From: Oscillospiraceae bacterium
GTDB taxonomy: Bacteria; Bacillota; Clostridia; Oscillospirales; Oscillospiraceae
Reading direction: 5' to 3'
Assembly: GCA_015067835.1 (NCBI GenBank)
Contig: SVLS01000002.1
Location: forward strand, 62,001 to 126,000
DNA: 64,000 nucleotides
The notes beneath the pieces were generated by a model. It made no database searches. It was not told the origin of the DNA and worked only from the letters and a program-made list of their open reading frames with translations. The stretch's first letter is position 1. Each line of letters opens with the position of its first letter. This document shows positions 58,632 to 64,000 of the stretch, piece after piece. The translations under genes were made by a program, and so were the position numbers.

Positions 58632-59411
58632 ATGCAGGGAAAAGTAGAGATCTGCGGTGTGAATACCGCCCGTTTGCGCACCCTTTCCGCTCAGCAGATG
58701 GAGGAGCTTTTACTTCAGGCGAAGGAGGGAAGCGAGGAAGCAAGGCAAGCGCTGATAGAAGGAAATCTGCGGTTGGTGCTGTCGGTGATTCAGCGCTTTG
58801 ACAAACGGGGAGAGAGCCCGGATGATTTGTTTCAGGTGGGCTGTATCGGACTGATCAAGGCCATCGCCAATTTTGATCCTACAAAAAATGTCCGTTTTTC
58901 CACTTACGGCGTTCCCATGATTGCCGGGGAGGTGCGGCGGTATTTGCGGGACAATAGCGCCATTCGGGTATCCCGTTCCATCCGGGATGTGGCCTATCGG
59001 GTACTGCAATGCAAGGAAGGAATGCTTTTGCGGCTGGGAAGAGAGCCCACCTTAGAGGAAATCTCCAAGGAGCTGGATTTGCCCACAGCGGACATCAGCG
59101 AGGCGCTGGATGCAGTTTGTGCGCCGGTGAGCCTGTATGACCCGGTCTATTCTGATGGCGGAGATCCCCTGACGGTGATGGATCAGGTTTGGGATACGAA
59201 AAATACGGAAATTCGCTGGATGGAGCACATCACGCTGCAAAATGCCTTTGCCGCATTGGGTCCCCGGGAGAAGCAGATTCTGTCTCTGCGGTTTTATGAC
59301 GGAAAAACCCAGATGGAGGTGGCGGACTTGGTGGGAATTTCTCAGGCGCAGGTTTCCCGCCTGGAAAAGGGCGCCATCAATACCATCCGTAAAAGCGTAA
59401 CGGTGTCATAA
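58632..59411 (+). CDS. sigG: RNA polymerase sporulation sigma factor SigG
   Basis: A 259-residue sigma-70-family factor of late forespore gene expression. The N terminus KVEICGVNTARLRTLS is the SigG-specific opening; region 2 has NLRLVLSVIQRF and DDLFQVGCIGLIKAIANFD; PVYSDGGDPLTVMDQ and region 4 KTQMEVADLVGISQAQVSRLEKGAI complete it. CAGGAGG lies upstream. In Bacillus and many clostridia sigG follows spoIIGA-sigE; here it stands alone between rpsT and a HAD gene. Confidence 0.95.
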   Translation: MQGKVEICGVNTARLRTLSAQQMEELLLQAKEGSEEARQALIEGNLRLVLSVIQRFDKRGESPDDLFQVGCIGLIKAIANFDPTKNVRFSTYGVPMIAGEVRRYLRDNSAIRVSRSIRDVAYRVLQCKEGMLLRLGREPTLEEISKELDLPTADISEALDAVCAPVSLYDPVYSDGGDPLTVMDQVWDTKNTEIRWMEHITLQNAFAALGPREKQILSLRFYDGKTQMEVADLVGISQAQVSRLEKGAINTIRKSVTVS

Positions 59412-59413
59412 GC

Positions 59414-59444
59414 AAAAAGGAACGGCGCAGGCCGTTCCTTTTTT
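59414..59444. terminator. Bidirectional terminator between sigG and the HAD gene
   Basis: GGAACGGC / GCCGTTCC arms with a GCAG loop, A-run left and T-run right. Confidence 0.92.
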
Positions 59445-60255
59445 ATACAGTGGGTAATTGCCGCAAATAGGGCAAAAGCTCTCCGGCATCCTGAAGCACC
59501 AGGTGGGGCTTGTCCGGCGATGCTTCCAGAGTTTGCAAAGTAGACTCCCCGGACAGCACCAGAATGCCCGTTACGCCGGCGTTTAAGCCAGATCTGATGT
59601 CTGTGTAAATGCGGTCGCCAATGACGGCAGTTTCTTCCTTGGAATAGCCCCAGCGTTCCATGGCCAGCGTTGGCATCAGCGCACTGGGCTTTCCAATTAC
59701 AATGGGCTCTCGCCCAGTGGCATTTTTGATACCGTAGCAGATACTGCCGCAATCCGGTACGCTGCCGAATTCTGTGGGGCAGACCAAATCCGGGTTGGTG
59801 GCAATGTAGGGGATATCTTTCTTTGTCAGCAGAATTTTCGACACATCCCAAAGCTTCTGGAAGGTCAGCTCCGTGTCAAAGCCCATCACCACACACTCAG
59901 TTTCGTCGATATCCGTGGTGACGGAAAAGCCCTCACTTTCCAGCTCGGCAACCAGGGAACGGGTGCCGCAGACATAGAGCTTTTTGCCGGGATGATTCTG
60001 ATTCAAATAGTAAGCGGTTGCCTGCGATGAGGTGAGAAAATCATCAGTTGTGGCGTCAATCCCCAGCTTTTCCAGCTTTTTTACATAGTCAGCAACACTC
60101 TTGGAGGAGTTGTTGGTCATAAACAGATATTTTCCTCCGGTGCGGCGGATTTCAGAAAGCAATTCCTTTGTAAAAGAATACAGCCGGTTGCCCAGATAAA
60201 GGGTGCCGTCCATATCAAACAGGTACAGCTTTGTTTTTTTGACGATGCTTTCCAT
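59443..60255 (-). CDS. HAD-IIA family sugar-phosphatase-like hydrolase (NagD type)
   Basis: A 270-residue HAD phosphatase with a C2 cap. Catalytic D14/D16 lie in YLFDMDGTLYLGN; motif II is MTNNSSKS, motif III Lys is in VIGKPSALM and motif IV is GDRIYTDIRSG. Substrates in this family are small sugar or nucleotide phosphates; none can be chosen here. AAAGGAG precedes the ATG at 60255. A perfect Spo0A-box-like TTCGACA (60299-60305) overlaps its start point. Confidence 0.9.
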   Translation of the reverse strand: MESIVKKTKLYLFDMDGTLYLGNRLYSFTKELLSEIRRTGGKYLFMTNNSSKSVADYVKKLEKLGIDATTDDFLTSSQATAYYLNQNHPGKKLYVCGTRSLVAELESEGFSVTTDIDETECVVMGFDTELTFQKLWDVSKILLTKKDIPYIATNPDLVCPTEFGSVPDCGSICYGIKNATGREPIVIGKPSALMPTLAMERWGYSKEETAVIGDRIYTDIRSGLNAGVTGILVLSGESTLQTLEASPDKPHLVLQDAGELLPYLRQLPTV

Positions 60256-60304
60256 AGTTGTTCTCCTTTGCGGTGGCAGGTCAAAAGGATCTCCTTTTTT
60301 CGAC

Positions 60305-60333
60305 ATTATACTTTACATGGAAGAAAAAGTCAA
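60305..60333 (-). promoter_or_regulatory. Sigma-A promoter of the HAD gene
   Basis: Minus strand TTGACT, 17-base spacer, TATAAT; near consensus. Confidence 0.85.
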
Positions 60334-60362
60334 AGAAGAATAGCAAACCACACCAATGTATA

Positions 60363-60391
60363 TTGACTTTTCTGCGGAAAAATGTTAAAAT
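60363..60391 (+). promoter_or_regulatory. Sigma-A promoter of fchA (and folD)
   Basis: TTGACT, 17-base spacer, TAAAAT, 38 bases before the fchA start. Confidence 0.7.
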
Positions 60392-60429
60392 TTTTTCAAT
60401 AAAGATATACTGAAAGTGAGGATACAAGT

Positions 60430-61050
60430 ATGGATATGACAATGGAATCCTGCCGTAAATTTGTTGAGGTTCTGGCTTCTGACGCTCCCGCACCCGGCGG
60501 TGGCGGTGCAGCTGCGCTGGTTGGCGCCATCGGCACCGCTCTGGGCAATATGGTTGGCTCTCTGACCGTTGGCAAGAAGAAGTATGCAGAGGTTGAGGCG
60601 GAAATCATCGCCCTGAAGGCCAAGTGTGACGCATTGCAGACGGAGCTTTTGAATCAGGTGGAGGCGGACGAGGTCAACTTCCTGCCTCTTGCAAAGGCCT
60701 ATGGCATCCCCAAGGACGACCCGAACCGGGACGCCGTTATGGAGGAGGCAACCATCATCGCCTGCTCCACGCCTATGAAGATCATGGAGCTGTGCTGCGA
60801 AGCCATTGAGTACATTTCTGTCTTTGCCGCAAAGGGCAGCCGTCTGGCTGTTTCCGATGCCGGCTGCGGCGCTGTTTGCTGTAAGGCTGCATTGCAGGCT
60901 GCATCTTTGAATGTGTTTATCAACACCAAGTCCCTTAAGAACCGTGAAGTGGCAGAAGAAATGAATGCCAAGGCCAACGGAATGCTGACAAAATATTGCG
61001 CAATGGCAGACGGTATTTTCAACGAGGTAAAGGCTGGCTTCGGTCAGTAA
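60430..61050 (+). CDS. fchA: Cyclodeaminase/cyclohydrolase family protein (methenyl-THF cyclohydrolase FchA)
   Basis: A 206-residue all-helical protein of the FTCD-cyclodeaminase family, opening ESCRKFVEVLASDAPAPGGGGAAAL with the glycine-rich folate loop, followed by GTALGNMVGSLTVGKKKY. As FchA it converts 5,10-methenyl-THF to 10-formyl-THF; the related formimido-THF cyclodeaminase is the alternative. Its neighbour folD lacks the lysine needed for cyclohydrolase activity, which supports the FchA reading. Confidence 0.85.
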   Translation: MDMTMESCRKFVEVLASDAPAPGGGGAAALVGAIGTALGNMVGSLTVGKKKYAEVEAEIIALKAKCDALQTELLNQVEADEVNFLPLAKAYGIPKDDPNRDAVMEEATIIACSTPMKIMELCCEAIEYISVFAAKGSRLAVSDAGCGAVCCKAALQAASLNVFINTKSLKNREVAEEMNAKANGMLTKYCAMADGIFNEVKAGFGQ

Positions 61051-61070
61051 GAAGTATAAACTGTCAACAA

Positions 61071-61190
61071 TGTCATTGCGAGGCCCAACGGGCCGTGGCA
61101 ATCTCCCGGTACGCAGTATGTTTCTGCAATGGGTCTCGATGGATATTACCAGGAGATTCCCACGTCGGGCTATGCCCTCCTCGGAATGAC
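61071..61190. repeat. Composite palindromic repeat, copy 4 (120 bp, core reversed)
   Basis: TGTCATTGCGAGGCCCAACG left, GGTCTCGATGGATATTACCAGG core in the same orientation as 40298-40420, and CTCCTCGGAATGAC right. It lies between fchA and folD. Confidence 0.8.
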
Positions 61191-61218
61191 AGCTAATATC
61201 TAGTAGAGGAGAATATAT

Positions 61219-62097
61219 ATGGCTAAGTTATTGCTGGGTAAGGAAGTTACCGATGCACTGAATGCAAATCTGCAGGAGCGTACCGCTGCTCTGCGTGCAA
61301 AGGGTGTTGTGCCGACTCTGGGCATCATCCGCGTAGGCGAGGACCCCTCCGATTTGTCCTATGAAAAAGGCGCAACCAAGCGTGCAGAGCTGGTTGGCGT
61401 TGATGTTAAGAATTTTATTCTGAACGCAGATGCTTCCAAGGAAGATGTTCTGGCAGTCATTGATCAGGTCAATGCTGACGACAGTATCCACGGTGTCCTG
61501 ATGTTCCGGCCGCTGCCCAAGCATCTGAAGAATGATCAGAACGAAATCTGCAACCGTCTTGACCCCAAGAAGGATGTGGACTGCATGACCCACATGAGTA
61601 ACGCCGGTGTGTTTGAGGGACTGTCTGATTTGGGCTACGCTCCCTGTACACCTGCCGCTTGTATGGAGATTCTGGATTTCTACGGCATTGACTGCAAGGG
61701 TAAGAATGCAGTTGTCATTGGCCGCTCTTTGGTGGTCGGCAAGCCTGCCGGTATGATGCTGATGGGCAAGAATGCCACCGTTACCACCTGCCACACCCGC
61801 ACGGTCAACACCGCTGAAATCTGCAAGAATGCGGACATTATCGTATCCGCTGCCGGCGTTCTTAATAGCCTGACGGCTGATTTCGTTCGCCCCGGTCAGG
61901 TGGTTATCGATGTTTCCATCAACTGGGACGAGAATAAGATCAATGCCAAGGGCGGCAAGGGCGGCATCGCCGGTGACGCCAAGTTTGACGAGGTAGAGCC
62001 CATCGTAGATGCCATCACCCCTGTTCCCGGCGGTGTCGGCTCTGTGACCACCTCGGTGCTGATGAAGCACGTGGTAGAGGCTGCTGAGAAAATCTAA
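61219..62097 (+). CDS. folD: Methylene-THF dehydrogenase FolD, cyclohydrolase lysine missing
   Basis: A 292-residue FolD-fold enzyme that oxidises 5,10-methylene-THF. LGIIRVGEDPSDLSYEKGATKRAEL, FRPLPKHLKNDQ, KKDVDCMTHM and NAVVIGRSLVVGKPAGMML (NAD(P) loop) mark the family. In bifunctional enzymes a YxxxK lysine (Lys56 in human) drives cyclohydrolase; here Tyr48 is kept but the lysine position is Ala52. The QLPLP motif is also FRPLP. It may thus be a dehydrogenase only, partnered with FchA. GAGGAG precedes the ATG. Confidence 0.93.
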   Translation: MAKLLLGKEVTDALNANLQERTAALRAKGVVPTLGIIRVGEDPSDLSYEKGATKRAELVGVDVKNFILNADASKEDVLAVIDQVNADDSIHGVLMFRPLPKHLKNDQNEICNRLDPKKDVDCMTHMSNAGVFEGLSDLGYAPCTPAACMEILDFYGIDCKGKNAVVIGRSLVVGKPAGMMLMGKNATVTTCHTRTVNTAEICKNADIIVSAAGVLNSLTADFVRPGQVVIDVSINWDENKINAKGGKGGIAGDAKFDEVEPIVDAITPVPGGVGSVTTSVLMKHVVEAAEKI

Positions 62098-62121
62098 CTG
62101 CGAAATAAACGACCCATCACT

Positions 62122-62156
62122 GGGCAATCCGATTTTCCAGGATCGGGTTGCCCATT
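62122..62156 (+). terminator. Probable weak terminator of folD
   Basis: GGGCAATCCGAT / ATCGGGTTGCCC (one wobble pair) with an 8-base loop, followed only by ATTTT; may be a partial terminator. Confidence 0.6.
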
Positions 62157-62179
62157 TTGGTCAAGAAGGAGAGGAAAGA

Positions 62180-63556
62180 ATGAAGAAACTTAACAATTTG
62201 CCCGAGGGCAATTTCCTGCGGCTGTTTTTTGTGGCGGTATCGCTGTGCTTCGTGATTGCCGCACCCTTTATGCCGGACAGAGGCAGAATGTTTACCGGTC
62301 TGTGGGACATTATGACGGGCACCTGCAAGATTTCCACCAACTATTTTGCGCTGGGCGGCTTTGCAGCCACATTCCTGAATATGGGACTTGTGGGGCTGTT
62401 TTGCACCGGTCTTGTGAGCCTGCCGGGCTCCAAGCCCAACCATGTTACCACCCTGGGCGTTTTGCTGACGGTAGGCTTTGCCTCCTGGGGCATGAACATT
62501 TTGAATATGATCCCCACCGTGCTGGGCGTGATGCTTTATGCGCTGGTGAAGAAGGAAAAGCTGGGTGCGGTGTCCAATGCGATGCTGTACTCCACCGGTA
62601 TTGCGCCGCTGATTTCTGACCTGCTGTTCCGTTACCCCGGCGTGGAGTTTATCGGTTTTAACTGGCTGGGCTTGGGACTTGCGCTGCTTGTCGGTCTGGT
62701 TATCGGCTTCTTTCTGCCTGCCGGTCTTGCTCACGCACCCAATATTCACAAGGGCTACGACCATTACAGCGCCGCAGTACCTATTGGTATGACTGCCTTT
62801 TTCCTGCGTGCTGTTTTGTATAATGTGATGCTGGGCAAAAATCCCGGTCAACTGGGTCTTACTGCAATGGCTGCACCGAATGTAACCCTGCAGCTGGGTG
62901 CAAATATATTCTGCATTGCGGTATTTGCCCTGTGTATTGTTGCTGCATTTTTGATGGGCTGCAAGCCCAAGGACTACTGGAATCTGATGAAGGATTCCGG
63001 TCATGGCGTGTGCTTTACCACCAAGTACGGCTACGCACCCTTCCTGATGAATGTAGGCGTGTTCGGCCTGATGATTATCGGCTACTTCAACCTGGCCGGC
63101 GTCATCGACGGCAAAGATGTCTGGACAGGTATGACCTTCGGCATCGTGTTCTGTATGCTGGCTACCTGTAATTCCGGCAGCCACCCCGGCAATGTATGGC
63201 CCATTATGGCAGGATATATGATTACATCCCTTCTGTTCGGCGGCATCTTCAAGCTGCTGAATCCGGGTGAAACTTTTGCGCTGACCATCGGCAACCAGTC
63301 CATTCTGATTGGGCTGTGCTATGCCAACGGCCTGTCTCCCGTTGCAGGAAAATACGGCTTTGGTTATGGCATTTTGGCCGGCGGATTGCACTATCTGCTG
63401 GTTACGGCAGTGCCGGATATGCACGGCGGCTTCTGCCTGTATAACGGCGGCTTCACAGCGGCATTGATTTGCCTGCTGCTGGTACCGCAGCTGGAAAAGT
63501 TCTGCAAAACCAAAGAGGAACGGAAAACTGCCAGACTGGAAAAAGTGAATAAGTAA
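62180..63556 (+). CDS. DUF1576-type multi-spanning membrane protein
   Basis: A 458-residue integral membrane protein with ten or more hydrophobic helices and a charged tail (KTKEERKTARLEKVNK). The layout and sequence (GTCKISTNYFALGGFAATFLN, NIHKGYDHYSAAVPIGM, CNSGSHPGNVWPIMAGY) are what I recall for DUF1576, a Firmicutes family of unknown function, probably transporters. Near-symmetric halves are suggested by repeated G-rich helices. It follows folD after a weak hairpin, so may be part of that transcript. AAGGAGAGG precedes the ATG. Confidence 0.7.
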   Translation: MKKLNNLPEGNFLRLFFVAVSLCFVIAAPFMPDRGRMFTGLWDIMTGTCKISTNYFALGGFAATFLNMGLVGLFCTGLVSLPGSKPNHVTTLGVLLTVGFASWGMNILNMIPTVLGVMLYALVKKEKLGAVSNAMLYSTGIAPLISDLLFRYPGVEFIGFNWLGLGLALLVGLVIGFFLPAGLAHAPNIHKGYDHYSAAVPIGMTAFFLRAVLYNVMLGKNPGQLGLTAMAAPNVTLQLGANIFCIAVFALCIVAAFLMGCKPKDYWNLMKDSGHGVCFTTKYGYAPFLMNVGVFGLMIIGYFNLAGVIDGKDVWTGMTFGIVFCMLATCNSGSHPGNVWPIMAGYMITSLLFGGIFKLLNPGETFALTIGNQSILIGLCYANGLSPVAGKYGFGYGILAGGLHYLLVTAVPDMHGGFCLYNGGFTAALICLLLVPQLEKFCKTKEERKTARLEKVNK

Positions 63557-63561
63557 AATAG

Positions 63562-63590
63562 AAGAGGATACCGAATGGTATCCTCTTTAT
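63562..63590 (+). terminator. Hairpin after the DUF1576 gene
   Basis: AAGAGGATACC / GGTATCCTCTT arms with a GAAT loop, then TTTAT; the stem core GGATACC/GGTATCC recurs in the tRNA-flanking hairpin at 63714. Confidence 0.75.
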
Positions 63591-63713
63591 GTATAGCCGG
63601 TTTGATTTTCATCCACACCCGTACCGGGTGTGTCTGGAAATCAAAGGACTCTCCCACGGGCTAAAAATATGCCACCGGCATATTTTCTTAACGCCCTTTC
63701 GAGTCCCATTTAT

Positions 63714-63757
63714 CCATAAAAAGAAAGGATACCAAATGGTATCCTTTCTTTTTATGG
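63714..63757. terminator. Perfect 20-bp inverted repeat abutting the tRNA-His 3' end
   Basis: Arms of 20 bases (63714-63733 and 63738-63757) around an AAAT loop; stem core GAAAGGATACC/GGTATCCTTTC. On the minus strand it follows tRNA-His with TTTTT within the stem and includes the encoded CCA. Likely terminator for the tRNA, but unusually long. Confidence 0.7.
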
Positions 63758-63831
63758 GGTGGGTAATGGGACTCGAACCCACAACGCCCGGAACCACAAT
63801 CCGGTGCTCTGCCAATTGAACTACACCCACC
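63755..63831 (-). tRNA. tRNA-His (GTG anticodon)
   Basis: On the minus strand a 77-base cloverleaf: acceptor GGTGGGT pairing with ACCCACC including the extra G-1 and its C73 partner typical of tRNA-His, D arm GTTCAATTGGCAGAGC, anticodon loop TTGTGGT (GTG), T arm GTGGGTTCGAGTCCCAT, and an encoded CCA. No variable-arm anomaly. Confidence 0.97.
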
Positions 63832-63839
63832 ATATTTGT

Positions 63840-64000
63840 ACATCTAACTGGAAAGTGGCACGCCAGGAGGGGGAGCGAGGGAAGCGCCGCCGGGGGCGGA
63901 TAAAGCGACCCGAGCGAGTGGCCGCGGTCGATAGCTGACGAAGGCTTTTTAAAGCCAAGGAAGATATCGGGTACCGCAACAGGACACGACGCAAACCTTT
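63840..64000. other. GC-rich unassigned segment at the right edge
   Basis: About 160 bases upstream of tRNA-His with a composition unlike the rest of the window (for example GCGCCGCCGGGGGCGG at about 63885-63900). Two minus-strand frames stay open to the edge but start codons lie outside or give no recognisable protein. No promoter for the tRNA is evident in it. I cannot assign it. Confidence 0.3.

Overview
The window reads as a chromosomal segment of a Gram-positive, spore-forming gut Clostridium-type bacterium, most likely in the Oscillospirales/Oscillospiraceae. The evidence is a forespore sigma factor (SigG), a CIRCE/HrcA-controlled groESL operon, Firmicutes-type gene orders (rimP-nusA-ylxR-ylxQ-infB-rbfA-truB-ribF-rpsO-pnp; maf-mreC-mreD-pbp2), RqcH and Mini-RNase III, a THF riboswitch before a folate ECF transporter, and consensus TTGACA/TATAAT promoters. 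Palindromic intergenic repeats (TCATTGCGAGG...CCTCGCAATGA type) are scattered through it. Species cannot be named from sequence alone. Most of the window is housekeeping; the main accessory block is an ethanolamine-utilisation (EUT) bacterial microcompartment operon.

Layout. 1-1.9 kb: SPFH/NfeD membrane pair and a DegV lipid-binding protein (minus strand). 2-5.9 kb: plus-strand operon of a cation-efflux transporter, a Gx-type membrane protein, mrnC and rqcH. 6.3-8.3 kb: glutamate racemase and an aminotransferase. 8.4-18.6 kb: transcription/translation operon rimP to pnp. 18.7-23.6 kb: an ADP-ribosylglycohydrolase-like protein whose metal-binding Asp residues look lost, the THF-riboswitch folT-folC unit, a His-rich/CooT-like metal-binding pair, and a zinc-dependent phospholipase C-like protein. 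23.7-29.9 kb: U32 peptidase, maf, mreC, mreD, PBP2. 30.0-40.2 kb: EUT operon. 40.5-43.5 kb: minD-like, mgsA-like, hisS and a small unknown. 43.7-53.5 kb: groESL, pta, PfkB kinase, heterodimeric ABC exporter, and a membrane-anchored M23 protein with repeats. 53.5-58.0 kb: recG, a small Cys-rich protein, a GH13 amylase and rpsT. 58.6-63.6 kb: sigG, HAD phosphatase, fchA, folD and a DUF1576-type membrane protein. 63.8 kb: tRNA-His and an unassigned GC-rich edge.

How genes work together. The EUT operon encodes uptake (EutH), coenzyme B12 ethanolamine ammonia-lyase (EutBC) with its reactivase (EutA) and a corrinoid adenosyltransferase (EutT-like), acetaldehyde conversion to acetyl-CoA or ethanol (EutE, EutG), acetyl-CoA to acetyl-phosphate (PduL type), and a three-protein shell (EutL, EutM, EutN). 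No EutV/EutW regulator, EutS, EutP or EutQ is present here. Folate metabolism appears twice: folT-folC under a THF riboswitch, and fchA-folD, where FolD lacks the cyclohydrolase lysine and the adjacent FchA could supply that step.

The most notable observations are three enzyme-family proteins with altered catalytic residues (ADP-ribosylglycohydrolase-like, methylglyoxal synthase-like, M23), the FolD/FchA division of labour, the His-rich plus CooT pair without a visible nickel enzyme, a composite palindromic repeat present four times in both orientations, tandem Spo0A-like boxes with a perfect palindrome upstream of sigG, and an inverted repeat that embraces the 3' half of tRNA-His. I found no CRISPR array, prophage or insertion sequence. 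No entirely new multi-gene system could be demonstrated.
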